Below, piece by piece: positions 53,424-63,790 of a stretch of 64,000 nt of DNA. The stretch spans positions 1 to 64,000 of the forward strand of contig NZ_JAHZIJ010000004.1 of assembly GCF_019443105.1 (NCBI RefSeq). Direction: 5' to 3'. Under the pieces are notes generated by a model, which was given only the letters and a program-made list of their open reading frames with translations, searched no databases and was not told the DNA's origin. A program made the translations under genes and the position numbers. The number at the start of each line of letters is the position of its first letter. The stretch's first letter is position 1. The DNA is from Paenibacillus oenotherae. Its GTDB lineage: Bacteria > Bacillota > Bacilli > Paenibacillales > Paenibacillaceae.

Positions 53424-53719
53424 CGGTAATATAGTAGATATCGTAAAAACCTCACTTTCATGGAATAATATAGACAAATGAAACGCTGCCGATTTCGTTG
53501 TTTCCTTCCCCTCAATCACCTTCCAATTATTTGATATATATATTACTTCTATCAATCTTTCATATTTCCTGTAATTAATATAAAAAAATACCCTCCAAAA
53601 TGGAAGATTTCTCGCTATCTGGTTCTGGATCACTGCAATACGACGGATGGAACCATGGCGCGTGATCCTAATCCAATAAAATAAATCGCGATTGCTATAA
53701 AACACCTCAACAACGAAAA

Positions 53720-53738
53720 ACCGTCCTCACAGGACGGT
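53720..53738 (-). terminator. Terminator of the M23 lipoprotein gene
   Basis: ACCGTCCT-CAC-AGGACGGT forms an 8-bp stem followed leftward by TTTTCG. It lies 26 bp past the stop of the M23 gene. Confidence 0.75.
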
Positions 53739-53763
53739 CCCTTCAACAAATTTTATATCCATT

Positions 53764-54945
53764 CTATCGCTGCTCCACTCCAGTAACATGATCTCCCTGA
53801 ATCATTCTGGGCGCACCCGAGAAGGTGACGGATATCGCTTTGGAGGTGAAGAGATCCGGGCCATCCGATACTTGAAAATGCAGATGAGGCTCGCTGGAAT
53901 TGCCGGAATTGCCGCACAGGCCTATCTCCTGTCCCTTCTTGACGGTTTCCCCTTTCTTAACCTTCACCGTACCCTTCTTCAGATGCGCCAAGTAGCTGTA
54001 CTCCCCATTGCCGTGGTCGATGACAACATAATTGCCCGCAGGCTGGCTGCTGTTCATCGTGCCCACCGGTTCATTGTCGGCAATATCGTTCACCGTGGCG
54101 GCAACCTTCCCATCCGCCGGAGCCAGCATGGCCTCTCCGAACGCATAATAGCTCTCGTTCTTGGTGCGGTCTCCCTCGTAGGATTTCCCGTCCTTCTCCT
54201 TCACCAGATCATAAGCATATCGCTGGCTCTCAAGGGCGTAATGATAATTGTGCATTTCATTATCGCCACCCCAGAACACAAGCCACTCCCCCTTAAAAGG
54301 TAAACCGTAGCTGATTTTGGTTCCGGCCTCATCGGTCTCCGGGTGGGATGTTACATTCTGAATCTGAATGCCTACGATTGTATCTGATTCATCGTAGGTG
54401 GCTGTCAAACTTTTTGTCCCCTCCGTATTCATCCAGACATAGCGGGCCATACCATTGAGCGCAAGTACAGACGGTTCCCGAAACGCCTTAACATCGTTCA
54501 AAAACTCCCTGCCCATCGCTTTGAAGTCGGCTGCCGGTACAGCATCCTTCAGTTCCTGGCTGAACTGGGTATACAGACGCTCATACTCCCCCTTCATCAT
54601 CGCATTCGCTGTCTCCTCCGGCTGTATCCGCTCCTTTGTTCCTCCCTGCACGTCATTCCCCTCCTCCTCCGTTTTGTCCCCACGACGAGTACCGTTAGTT
54701 TTATCCCCATGATTAGTCCCATCGTCACCGCCAGATCCACCAACTTCTACGCCGCCGTTGCCGCTGCTATCTCCATCAGTCTTCCCGCCGCCGTTGCCAC
54801 TGCTATCCGTCTTGCTTGCAGGCCCATTCGCTCTGTTAGCACCATTCTCGTTGCCCCCACACGCTGTCAGCAGCACGATCATCACCAGCAATCCCACTCC
54901 AAGTTGATTTACAGCGCCGGCAGCTTTCGTCGTTCTTATCCTCAT
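53764..54945 (-). CDS. M23 peptidase lipoprotein with DUF3887-like domain
   Basis: The 393-residue lipoprotein has a lipobox (VLLTACGG, Cys at residue 29) and a long Gly/Asn/Asp low-complexity linker (to about 105). A DUF3887-like domain (about 108-195) and a C-terminal M23 domain follow. The zinc ligands are in HNYHYALESQRYAYDL and HLHFQ, with GNYVVIDHGNGEYSYLAHL typical of the family. It probably cleaves peptidoglycan peptides, or has lost activity and acts as a regulator. GGAGG lies 9 nt before the ATG. It is divergent from the OmpR-type regulator, with repeat copy E between them. Confidence 0.85.
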   Translation of the reverse strand: MRIRTTKAAGAVNQLGVGLLVMIVLLTACGGNENGANRANGPASKTDSSGNGGGKTDGDSSGNGGVEVGGSGGDDGTNHGDKTNGTRRGDKTEEEGNDVQGGTKERIQPEETANAMMKGEYERLYTQFSQELKDAVPAADFKAMGREFLNDVKAFREPSVLALNGMARYVWMNTEGTKSLTATYDESDTIVGIQIQNVTSHPETDEAGTKISYGLPFKGEWLVFWGGDNEMHNYHYALESQRYAYDLVKEKDGKSYEGDRTKNESYYAFGEAMLAPADGKVAATVNDIADNEPVGTMNSSQPAGNYVVIDHGNGEYSYLAHLKKGTVKVKKGETVKKGQEIGLCGNSGNSSEPHLHFQVSDGPDLFTSKAISVTFSGAPRMIQGDHVTGVEQR

Positions 54946-55077
54946 TCTCTTCGGCCTCCAATATGTTATGAATGAAAACAGGGCTCAATTTCATTAACAG
55001 GGGTCGATTCAAATCTAGCAGCGGAATCCCGTTCCTATGATGACTGGTCTAGAGGAGAGATTCCTCAAACTGTGAGA

Positions 55078-55265
55078 ATTCCTGCGAAAACGCATCCTTT
55101 CACCCGCAGAAGCATGCTCAGGACCAAATGCCTGCCAAAGCGCAGGTATCTCACAGCAATTGGCCCATTTCGGCCGATCCGGCTTCATATTCCTGTAGAA
55201 TCGCAGGCATTTCCGATATTATGGCTTCTTTTACCCAAAATGCCTGCACATTTGCAGGCTTCCCT
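55078..55265 (+). repeat. Four-dyad intergenic element, copy E
   Basis: The dyads begin at 55081, 55131, 55192 (CCTGT) and 55243, so the spacing is 50, 61 and 51 bp. It lies in the 590-bp gap between divergent genes (54946-55535), where nothing else is recognisable. Both neighbouring promoters should be outside the element. Confidence 0.85.
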
Positions 55266-55535
55266 TCGCAATCTGCCGAACGGCGAGAGTCCTGCAGCGC
55301 GAAGCGCCAAATGTTGCAAGTAGCAAGCGGCGAATCAAGCCCCCGATTTTGTTTTGAGCTCCTGTAATTGTAACCTTTGAAGCTTGCCACAGCCGAAACG
55401 GCAGGTTACTGGAAGCTTAATTTATCCCGAGTATGCGGGAGCAAATTAAGGTACTCTTAAGATTCTGTTTATTCACAGTCAACTATTACATGGTACGATT
55501 ACTTTGGAAACAAACAATCTTCTCTGAGGTGAAGC

Positions 55536-56255
55536 ATGTTGAATGATGCCAAAATACTGCTAGTCGATGACGAGGCAACGATCCTACATATGTTAAAAAC
55601 AGTGCTGCACAAAGAAGGATTCGCTCAAGTGGATACCGCTACGAGCGGAGAAGCTGCTATCTCCTTCTGTGAGAGCAAGCACTATGATCTCATTGTGCTT
55701 GACGTCATGCTCCCGGGACAAAGCGGGATTGAGATCTGCCCTTTCCTGCGGAAGACGACGGATGCGCCGATTCTATTCCTTACAGCCCGCACCTCCGACT
55801 TTGATATATTAACCGGATTTGCCGTTGGCGGGGATGACTATATTACGAAGCCTTTTAATCCGCTGGAAGTTGTAGCCCGTATCAAATCCCAGCTGCGGCG
55901 GCACTTGAAGCAGCCTGCTGCGGCAGAGCCCCGTCCGGACACCGCCTTTGATTTCGGCAGGTTTCAGGTCGATGAGAAGACTGGCGTGCTGACGGTAGAC
56001 GGGGAGGAATCACACTGTCCCGCGCTCGTATTCCAACTGCTGCTCTTCCTATGTCGGCATCCGAACCGGATCTTCAGCAAGAACGAGCTCTACGAGCGCG
56101 TATGGGGCGACGGAAGCGTGAATGACGACAACACGGTCATGGTCCACATCCACCGGATTCGGGAGAGGATTGAAGCAGATCCCAGCAAGCCTGAATATCT
56201 CGTGAATGTACGGGGGCTTGGCTATAAGCTGATCCGCAAGGGAGAGGCTCGATGA
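55536..56255 (+). CDS. OmpR/PhoB-family response regulator
   Basis: The 239-residue regulator has a receiver domain (VDDEA, phospho-acceptor Asp56 in LIVLDVMLPG, Lys in YITKPFNP). A winged-helix DNA-binding domain follows (about 140-235: SKNELYERVWGDGSVNDDNTVMVHIHRIRERIE, VRGLGYKL). TGAGGTG lies 6 nt before the ATG. It overlaps the kinase gene by 4 nt and is followed by an ECF sigma gene and an RND efflux system, a likely target set (inference). Confidence 0.9.
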   Translation: MLNDAKILLVDDEATILHMLKTVLHKEGFAQVDTATSGEAAISFCESKHYDLIVLDVMLPGQSGIEICPFLRKTTDAPILFLTARTSDFDILTGFAVGGDDYITKPFNPLEVVARIKSQLRRHLKQPAAAEPRPDTAFDFGRFQVDEKTGVLTVDGEESHCPALVFQLLLFLCRHPNRIFSKNELYERVWGDGSVNDDNTVMVHIHRIRERIEADPSKPEYLVNVRGLGYKLIRKGEAR

Positions 56256-58024
56256 GCATTAAGCGGCGGCTCACCATCCGCTATATTCTCCAGTTGGCCC
56301 TTGCAGGCCTGTTCATTCTCATATTGGCCGCGCTCACGATGTACTGGATGTTCCAGAAGCTGACTGATATCGAGATAAAGCGTGATTTTGCTTCTGTCGG
56401 GCTGTCCATGCTGATCTCCACCTCCACCATAGGGCCGGATGGGCTTCAATTCGATCCGGAGCTGCTGAACCAGGTGAAAGCTTCCGGCAGCTGGCTCCAA
56501 AGCATGGATGAACAGGGACGCATAACGAAGAGCTACTTCACGCCTGGCGATGTGCCCTCATCCTATGCTCCCGGCGAACTGATCGATTACTGGAACGGGG
56601 CCAAGCCCTTCCCCTACCAGCTATCCCTATGGATGGAGGAAAAGGAGGGCCGCAACTATACGCTGATCTACGGCTCCCGCTCCAGAGCTTACAGCATGCT
56701 GCAGGAGATCGTGACGCAGTATGAAACTCAAGGGTCTCCTGTCATTAGCTCAGGCACAGCTCTGAAGCTGCCGGAGCAGCTGACTGCGAATATTGACCGC
56801 TTGCGTGCCTGGGTTCAATTGCTTGACAACAAAGGAGAGGAGATCGCTTCTTATAATAAGCCGGGGGACGCCCTCACCCGTTATAACGCTCAGGAGCTGG
56901 CGCTTCGCACCCAGTACAGAGACAACTACGGCATAGAGCTGGCTTCGCATTATGACGCGGAGACTGGACAGACCTGGGTCTTGAATATACCTGAGCCTGA
57001 CAATATAGGGCGGTCTTCCCCGTCCTTCCTGCTCTCTCCCGAGCTGAAGGTGCTTCTGATCGGATTGGCTGCGCTGATCTCCACATCTTTTATCGTGTTC
57101 GTTCTGCTGTCCTTGTGGTATGGACATCGATTCGGCGCGCCTGTGCTGTACATGATGAATTGGATTCAAGCTCTTGGACGGGGCAATTACGGCGAACCTC
57201 CCGATCGCAAAGGAACCAGGAAGAGAAGCAGCGGCAAGCGGAATGGCTGGGACAGGCGGTACCGCGTATATTCGGAGGTGCTGGATTCACTGGAATCACT
57301 GTCGAGCACACTGCGCAGGGACGAGGAGCATCGCCGCATCGCCGACCGTACAAGAGAGGAATGGATCGCGGGCGTTACTCATGATCTCAAGACACCTCTT
57401 TCTTCAATTATGGGCTATGCCCACATGCTCGAAGCGGAATCGTACAGCTGGACAGAGACGGAGGTCCGGCAATTCGCTCATACGATCACGGAGAAGTCTA
57501 CCTATATGGATGTGCTTATCAATGATCTTAGTCTGACGTACCGTCTGCGCAATGGCGACATCCCCTGCGAGAACACTCAGGTAGAGATGAGCGCATATTT
57601 GCAGGAAGTGGTCAATCGCGCGGCTTCGAACCCAGCCTATGGCGGTGATCGGGTCATTTGCCAGACAAGTGATAACCCTCATATTGCCTTCATTCATCCC
57701 GCATGGTTCGAGAGAGTCGTGGAGAATCTTGTGGCCAATGCACTGCTTCACAATCCCCAAGAGACCGTTCTTGTCGTGACCCTTCACACAAGGAGCGGCG
57801 GGGGCATGGCAGTGACGTTCAGTGATAACGGGAATGGCATGGATGCAGAGACAGCGGATATTCTGTTCGAACGCTACTACCGGGGCACCAGCACAGACAT
57901 CTCTCCCGCAGGCAGCGGACTTGGAATGGCCATCACCAAGGAGCTTGTACAGGCGATGGGGGGCAGAATCGAGGTCAAGACTAAGCCCGGAAAGGGCACG
58001 AATATTTCCCTTATTTGGGATTAA
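56252..58024 (+). CDS. Sensor histidine kinase, EnvZ/OmpR-type partner
   Basis: The 590-residue kinase has a membrane helix at about 13-32 and an extracellular domain to about 265. A second helix (about 268-290) and a HAMP-like linker follow. HisKA has His377 (GVTHDLKTPLSSIMGYAHML), and HATPase shows NLVANALLHN, DNGNGMD and GSGLGMAI. It shares a 4-nt overlap with the regulator gene. The signal is unknown; proximity to an RND pump hints at envelope stress or toxic compounds. Confidence 0.88.
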   Translation: MSIKRRLTIRYILQLALAGLFILILAALTMYWMFQKLTDIEIKRDFASVGLSMLISTSTIGPDGLQFDPELLNQVKASGSWLQSMDEQGRITKSYFTPGDVPSSYAPGELIDYWNGAKPFPYQLSLWMEEKEGRNYTLIYGSRSRAYSMLQEIVTQYETQGSPVISSGTALKLPEQLTANIDRLRAWVQLLDNKGEEIASYNKPGDALTRYNAQELALRTQYRDNYGIELASHYDAETGQTWVLNIPEPDNIGRSSPSFLLSPELKVLLIGLAALISTSFIVFVLLSLWYGHRFGAPVLYMMNWIQALGRGNYGEPPDRKGTRKRSSGKRNGWDRRYRVYSEVLDSLESLSSTLRRDEEHRRIADRTREEWIAGVTHDLKTPLSSIMGYAHMLEAESYSWTETEVRQFAHTITEKSTYMDVLINDLSLTYRLRNGDIPCENTQVEMSAYLQEVVNRAASNPAYGGDRVICQTSDNPHIAFIHPAWFERVVENLVANALLHNPQETVLVVTLHTRSGGGMAVTFSDNGNGMDAETADILFERYYRGTSTDISPAGSGLGMAITKELVQAMGGRIEVKTKPGKGTNISLIWD

Positions 58025-58199
58025 TGTTCAGACCTTAGTCCAGGCCCGAAACAAGCCTCAAGCCTGAATTTTTCCGGAGATGAAACCTTTAGGATAATAG
58101 AGACGGATGGAACAGCTATCCCATCGTGCTTTTCAGGAGACCTGGATTCCTGTTTGACCTATATAGACTGCCAACGATGAAGGAGGTGCAAGCTTCGTT

Positions 58200-58802
58200 A
58201 TGACAACTTTAACGTGTGAGAGATTGTATGCCATAGAGGGCTCGCAGCAGGAATATGAAGCATTGATTACGCCCCACTTGAGCGCATTGCACAAATACTG
58301 CTCTTATTTGACGCAATCCAAATGGGATCAGGAAGATCTGGTACAGGAGACGCTGTACAAATCGTATGCCTATTACTTGCGCAATCCGCTGATGAAGGAT
58401 GCCAAGTCATTCCTGCTCTGCATTGCCCGCAATACATGGATTGATCAATATCGGCGCGTAAATAATCAGAGAACTTCCACCGTCTTCTGGCATGAGCCTG
58501 CCACTTATATCGATTCCGATTATGCTGAGGTCATCAGCATGCTGGAATGGTTATCGGAGCGGCTGCCCGAGCGCAATATCCGGATGTGGCTGCTTGCGGA
58601 ATATTTTGACTACTCGATGCAAGAGATCGCCGACGAGATGAATACGACCATGCCGACTGTCAAATCCGTCCTCTTCCGCACCCGCGAGCTGCTGCGTGGC
58701 AAGAAGAAGTACGGGCGCCACAAGGTTATACAGCTCAATGTGGAACGATGGTGCAAGGCAGTTATGCAAGAACGCCCGCAGGGCATTGTTCAAGGAAGCT
58801 GA
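58200..58802 (+). CDS. ECF-type RNA polymerase sigma factor
   Basis: The 200-residue sigma-70 family protein has region 2 (YCSYLTQSKWDQEDLVQETLYKSYAYY, NTWIDQYRR) and region 4 (DYSMQEIADEMNTTMPTVKSVLFRTRELL). AAGGAGGTGC precedes the ATG by 8-10 nt. No anti-sigma factor gene follows; the next gene is an RND pump 75 bp downstream. It may be controlled by the two-component pair upstream instead (inference). The linker between regions 2 and 4 is somewhat longer than in minimal ECFs. Confidence 0.82.
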   Translation: MTTLTCERLYAIEGSQQEYEALITPHLSALHKYCSYLTQSKWDQEDLVQETLYKSYAYYLRNPLMKDAKSFLLCIARNTWIDQYRRVNNQRTSTVFWHEPATYIDSDYAEVISMLEWLSERLPERNIRMWLLAEYFDYSMQEIADEMNTTMPTVKSVLFRTRELLRGKKKYGRHKVIQLNVERWCKAVMQERPQGIVQGS

Positions 58803-58877
58803 CACAGCAAGCCTGATTCCTGCCAGCAGGTACATAATCATGAGGATTCATTAGAAGCGGAACGGGAGGATAACCGA

Positions 58878-61800
58878 TTGAAAGCATTAATTAGCTTTTC
58901 TATGAGCAAGATAGCGGCGATGCTTATTATCATTGCTATTTTATTCGGAGGCGGTCTCTATTCAGGGAGCTCATTGAAGATTGAGAACATGCCTGATGTA
59001 TCATTTCCAATTGTTATGATCACAACCTCCTATCAAGCCTCTCCACAGGATGTTATGAATCTCGTTACTAAGCCAATCGAAGACAAAATCGCCAATATCG
59101 CAGACCTCGACACGATCTCTTCCACTTCAAGCGACAATATGTCCGCCATCATCGTTCAATTCAAGCAGGATGGCGTCGATATCGATAAGAAAAAGCAGGA
59201 TCTGGAGAGTCTCGTACAGGAGGTCTATCTGCCCTCCAAGGCTGACAGACCGAAGGTATCAACACTTGGCTACGCCTCTATCCCGGCCTATTATCTATCC
59301 GTTAATGCCGAGGAAGGCATGACCCAGTCCGAGCTGGACCGGATTTATGAAGAAGAGCTGAAGCCCCGCTTCGAATCCATAAAGGGGATTGACCATATTG
59401 ATTCCATCGGCAGCCGCACCTCATCGCTGGACATCCAGCTGGATGCCAATGCCCTTATCGCATACGATATGACACTTCCATACATAGCAGAAGCGATACA
59501 AGCCGCCCTGCAGAACGGCTCCATCGGTACGGTCAAGCTGGACGGCAATACCCAGATTGTCCGCGTCAAGGGGGATCTCGACAGCGTCTACAATCTTGAG
59601 AATATGGAAATCACCGCACCCGCCGGACAATTGCTTCAATTAAAGGATGTATCCAGCATCAAGATGATCAGCGATTCGCCATTCGTCGCCCGTCTGGACA
59701 ATATGCCGGCGATCGGTGTCCATCTCTACAAGTCGAGCGCTGCCAATGCAGTCGAGTTCTCGAATGAGACGAATGATCTGATCAATGAATGGACGCAAAA
59801 GTATCCCAGTCTCAGAATCAATAAAATATTCGATAGCGCAGACGAGGTCAACGAGTCCATCAGCGGACTGCTTCGCGAGGGCTTCATCGGAATCGCGCTG
59901 GCTTCTCTGATGATTCTGCTATTCCTGCGCAATATGCGCATGACGCTGATCGTGCTCGTATCAATTCCGCTCTCTATTCTGATTACGCTCATGATGATGC
60001 ATGCGATGAACATCACCCTCAACGTGATGTCCCTGGGCGGCATGTTCATTGCGGTTGGGCGAATTGTAGACGATAGCATCGTTGTCATCGAGAGCATCTA
60101 CACCAATTTGCAAAAGGCGCAAAAGCGCAATGAGTCCGTTATTCTTCTCGCAACGAAGCAGGTGGCGATGGCGATCAGCTCCTCCACCTTCGTAACGGCT
60201 GGCGTATTCCTGCCTATCGCTTTCGTAAGCGGCATTATCGGCGGCTTCTTCCGTCCATTCGCCCTGACGGTGGCCTGTGCGCTGATGACCTCGCTCCTGG
60301 TAGCGCTGACGGTCATTCCGATGCTGGCGAAGCTGATGGTGCTGCGGGAGGGCAAGTCCGTTCAGACGCATGAGCATAACGATGGCAAAATGGTCACCCT
60401 GTACGAGCGCATCCTTATCTGGTGTCTGACCAATCGAATCAAGACCCTGCTCGTCTCCGGGCTTCTGCTCATTGTGACGATTGTGGCAACCGTTCCGAAT
60501 CTGGCTATCACCTTCCTGCCCGATGGCCAGGTTACAAGACAGATGAACTACTCAGTCAAACTGCCTTATGAAACCCCGTTCGATAGCACGAACCAATTGG
60601 CGAAGACGATTGAAACCAAGATGGCTGCTGCCAAGGGCGAGGACGGCAAGCCGCTGTTCAACTTCGTGGAAGCCTTGGTCGGCTATGACTGGAGCGAAGA
60701 GCGGGTGCCCTACGCCATTGAGATTATTACCGAGGTTCAGGAGAATGCCGATCCTGCTGCAATCAATGATCAGTATCAAGCGATTATCGCTGCCGACCTG
60801 CCCTCAGGCTCCAAGGTCATTCCCGGCTCGCTGGCAGGCGGCAGCGGATATACGGCTACGGATTTCTCTTATGTGCTGTACGGCACAGAGCAGCAGCAGC
60901 TTCAGCAGGCCGCCGCGATGGTAGAGTCGAAGCTCAAGGAATTTCCGGAGATGAAGAGCATTAAGACGAGTCTGGGAGATGCCAAGACGGAGCTTCAGAT
61001 TGCAGTAGACGGGCCGACTGCCCGCATGCACGGCCTAAGTACAGAGCAGATTCAGGCCACCGTTGGCGGCTGGATCGCACGGCATGACCTTGGCGATCTG
61101 CGGTTCGATAATGTCGTCTACAAGACCAAGATCGAGCTCGCGCCGAGAGACAAGGATACCATCGAGCTGATCGGCCAGCTTCCGATCAAGACGCCTTCAG
61201 GCGGGACCGTATACTTGAACGAGGTCGCCAAGCTGAAGAAGGTGCTCACCCCGCTTGCGCTCGAACGCGAAAGCCAGAAGCAGATGGTTAAAGTAACGGC
61301 CTCTATTGATTCCCCCGACAAGGCAGCCGTCAGCGCCCGAATATCTGAAGCGTTGGACGGACTGGAGCTTCCGGCAGGTGTAACGACGGAGCTTCAAGGG
61401 GTTACCGAAGATATCAATGAAGGCTTCGGCCAATTATTCGCCGCAATGGCGGTAGCTGTTGCCATCGTGTATTTGATTATGGTGCTTGCCTTCGGCAATG
61501 CGGGTACGCCCTTCGCCATTCTATTCTCCCTGCCGCTGGCTGTTATCGGCGGGCTGCTCGGCCTGTTTGTCGCGAATGAATCCATCAACATCACCTCGCT
61601 AATCGGCTTTATGATGCTGATCGGAATCGTCGTCACCAATGCCATCGTCCTTCTCGACTGCGCCCAGCAGCTAAGAAGAGAAGGCTATACAGCGAGAAAT
61701 GCCTTAATCGAAGCAGGCAAAATACGGCTGCGTCCCATCATTATGACCGCAGGAGCAACGATAGCAGCGATGATCCCGCTCGCGCTGGGCTTCTCGCATG

Positions 61801-61979
61801 GCACCCTGATCTCCAAGGGGCTGGCTGTTGTCGTGATCGGCGGACTGATTACCTCAACACTGCTCACTCTTGTTGTTGTCCCTGTCGTATATGAATGGAT
61901 TGAGGCATTCAAGGAGCGGATGGGCAGAATGTTCAAACGGGATAAAGCTAAACCAACAGCTGCTACCCTCAAGCTGTAG
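58878..61979 (+). CDS. RND-family efflux pump (AcrB/SwrC-like)
   Basis: The 1,033-residue protein has twelve membrane helices and two large extracytoplasmic loops. It carries the RND features: an N-terminal helix then PDVSFPIVMITTSYQASPQDVMNLVTKPIE, a GRIVDDSIVVIE segment in helix 4 with the proton-relay Asp residues, and a duplicated half (GFMMLIGIVVTNAIVLLD). It exports drugs, lipopeptides or other amphiphiles using the proton gradient; SwrC/YerP in Bacillus is the nearest functional model. It starts at TTG with GGGAGG 8 nt upstream. The adaptor gene follows within 25 bp, so the two form one operon. No outer-membrane channel is needed in a Gram-positive. Confidence 0.9.
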   Translation: MKALISFSMSKIAAMLIIIAILFGGGLYSGSSLKIENMPDVSFPIVMITTSYQASPQDVMNLVTKPIEDKIANIADLDTISSTSSDNMSAIIVQFKQDGVDIDKKKQDLESLVQEVYLPSKADRPKVSTLGYASIPAYYLSVNAEEGMTQSELDRIYEEELKPRFESIKGIDHIDSIGSRTSSLDIQLDANALIAYDMTLPYIAEAIQAALQNGSIGTVKLDGNTQIVRVKGDLDSVYNLENMEITAPAGQLLQLKDVSSIKMISDSPFVARLDNMPAIGVHLYKSSAANAVEFSNETNDLINEWTQKYPSLRINKIFDSADEVNESISGLLREGFIGIALASLMILLFLRNMRMTLIVLVSIPLSILITLMMMHAMNITLNVMSLGGMFIAVGRIVDDSIVVIESIYTNLQKAQKRNESVILLATKQVAMAISSSTFVTAGVFLPIAFVSGIIGGFFRPFALTVACALMTSLLVALTVIPMLAKLMVLREGKSVQTHEHNDGKMVTLYERILIWCLTNRIKTLLVSGLLLIVTIVATVPNLAITFLPDGQVTRQMNYSVKLPYETPFDSTNQLAKTIETKMAAAKGEDGKPLFNFVEALVGYDWSEERVPYAIEIITEVQENADPAAINDQYQAIIAADLPSGSKVIPGSLAGGSGYTATDFSYVLYGTEQQQLQQAAAMVESKLKEFPEMKSIKTSLGDAKTELQIAVDGPTARMHGLSTEQIQATVGGWIARHDLGDLRFDNVVYKTKIELAPRDKDTIELIGQLPIKTPSGGTVYLNEVAKLKKVLTPLALERESQKQMVKVTASIDSPDKAAVSARISEALDGLELPAGVTTELQGVTEDINEGFGQLFAAMAVAVAIVYLIMVLAFGNAGTPFAILFSLPLAVIGGLLGLFVANESINITSLIGFMMLIGIVVTNAIVLLDCAQQLRREGYTARNALIEAGKIRLRPIIMTAGATIAAMIPLALGFSHGTLISKGLAVVVIGGLITSTLLTLVVVPVVYEWIEAFKERMGRMFKRDKAKPTAATLKL

Positions 61980-62004
61980 ATGATGAATGGAGGAGAACCC
62001 ATTG

Positions 62005-63222
62005 ATGAAGATAGCACCGCATAAAACGACCAAGCGACTTAAATTGCGAACATTGAGCCTCCTGCTCGCATTGACCGTGCTGGCGGCAGGCTGCTCACAG
62101 GCTGCGGACAAAACGGAAGAAACAGCGCAATCCGCCAGTACGGTGAAGACAATGATTAAAGTCGAGGAAGTCGGCAAGCACAGCATGGGCGAGCCGCGTG
62201 AAGGGGTGGCGGAGGTCAGCGCTTCTGTCAAACTCGATATAACAGCCAAGACCTCGGGAACGATTGTTTCCCTGATCAAGAAGAATGGCGCACTGGTCAA
62301 GAAAGGCGATGTTATTGCCCGCCTGGATGCCCGCGCCGCCCAGTTGGAGAAGGAGAAGGCGGTGCTGGCGCTGAGCAGCGCCAAGCAGTCGATGGCCGGC
62401 GCAGCTGCAGAGTTCAAAGCCAACCGTCTCAAGATGGTTAACAGCATTAAGCAGCTGGAGGATCAATTAAAGCAGCAGACAAGACAAGATGAGACGGTTA
62501 TGGAGGAGACGAAACGCAACCTTGATATTGCGAGGCAGCAGCTTGCTGCGCTGGATGAGACAAGTCCCGTCTCTTCCCATGAATCATCCGTCGCATCGGC
62601 AAAGCTGTCGCTGGAGACAGCAGAGCTGGCACTGGAGCAGTACAATATCGTCGCTCCGGCAAGCGGACTGCTGTCAGACATCAAGCTGCAGGCGGGAGCC
62701 GACGTCTCTCCCGGCACTATTGTCGGCTCCGTGCATAATACAGACAAGGTCAGTCTCAAGGCCAGCCTTACCGCAGCCACTGCCGATCTGGCGCGGAATA
62801 AATCGGATCTGATCTACTATGCGTCCGGCAATGAAAGCGTGCAGAAGAAAGCGCAAGTCGTTCATATCGGCGCACTGCCTGATCCCACGACAAGATTGTA
62901 TGCCCTTGAGCTGGAGGCAGACAACGGAGACGGCATGCTCAAGGCCGGCTCGCGCGTGCACATCCAGCTGACCACGCCGGAAGAAGAAGTCGTTACGGCC
63001 ATTCCTTCTCTCAGCATCATTCGCGAAGGCGATGCTGCTTATGTCTTCGTGCTGAGCGGCGGCAAGGCCGCCAAAAGAACGATCACCCTTGGACGGATTA
63101 ACGATACCTTCCAAGAGGTGCTCACCGGGCTGAAGGTCGGCGAACAGCTCGTAACCTCCGGCCAGCAGTCGCTCAAGGACGGGCAAGCCGTAGAAGCGTC
63201 TCAGCTGGAAAAGCAGCAATAG
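62005..63222 (+). CDS. RND adaptor (HlyD/MFP) lipoprotein
   Basis: The protein of about 405 residues has a lipoprotein signal (LALTVLAAGCSQ) and a split biotinyl-lipoyl domain (TSGTIVSLIKKNGALVKKGDVIARLD and IVAPASGLLSDIKLQAGADVSPG). A coiled-coil hairpin of about 85 residues lies between its halves, and beta-barrel and membrane-proximal domains follow. It links the RND pump to the cell surface. GGAGG lies 11 nt before the ATG at 62005; the in-frame TTG at 62002 has better spacing and is an alternative. It follows the pump gene closely in the same operon. Confidence 0.88.
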   Translation: MKIAPHKTTKRLKLRTLSLLLALTVLAAGCSQAADKTEETAQSASTVKTMIKVEEVGKHSMGEPREGVAEVSASVKLDITAKTSGTIVSLIKKNGALVKKGDVIARLDARAAQLEKEKAVLALSSAKQSMAGAAAEFKANRLKMVNSIKQLEDQLKQQTRQDETVMEETKRNLDIARQQLAALDETSPVSSHESSVASAKLSLETAELALEQYNIVAPASGLLSDIKLQAGADVSPGTIVGSVHNTDKVSLKASLTAATADLARNKSDLIYYASGNESVQKKAQVVHIGALPDPTTRLYALELEADNGDGMLKAGSRVHIQLTTPEEEVVTAIPSLSIIREGDAAYVFVLSGGKAAKRTITLGRINDTFQEVLTGLKVGEQLVTSGQQSLKDGQAVEASQLEKQQ

Positions 63223-63396
63223 CCGTTCCGGCAGCCAACCGCAAGTTGCGAAAGGCGAGGGACGCCCGCCAGCGGCATGGATCGTGAAAAACGAGGCGCA
63301 CAGCCACAGGCGAAGGCTGGCTTTCTCAACACGAATGTTGGGAGCTAAGGAGCGCGGCAAGAGCCGGATCGGCGTGGGTGCGTGTCAACGAAGCGC

Positions 63397-63590
63397 ATTC
63401 CTGCGAAACTGCAGGCTTTCTCTTCGTTCCAGCCTGCTGAACATGAAATGCCTGCCGGAGGGCAGGCATTTTTCCATTTTTCCCCTTGCCGGACAATTTC
63501 GCCGCCATATTCCTGCATAATCGCAGGCATTCTTGCTCAGCGGCTTCTTTTTACCAGAAATTCATGCACTTACGCAGCATTTCTTCTCGT
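63397..63590 (+). repeat. Four-dyad intergenic element, copy F
   Basis: The dyads lie at 63400-63415, 63451-63466, 63512-63527 and 63563-63578 (spacing 51, 61, 51). The second has an 11-bp perfect stem with a GGAG loop. It lies in the gap 63223-63790 between the adaptor gene and the methyltransferase gene. The remaining 200 bp before the methyltransferase show nothing I can name. Confidence 0.85.
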
Positions 63591-63790
63591 CCCGCCAAGC
63601 AAGTGAACTCTATCGCCTATTCACAATTGCGGGAAAGTCCATTCCGCCAGGCTTTCTTGCCAGCGTCCTGCACAGCGGTGGTACCACCGTGGCAGGCAGT
63701 GCCCATATTGCCATCCCTCCCGCTTTCCCTTATGATCAGATCATCATAGACGAGCGTCAGAATCCATCAATCAGCAGCCAGGAGGAACTA

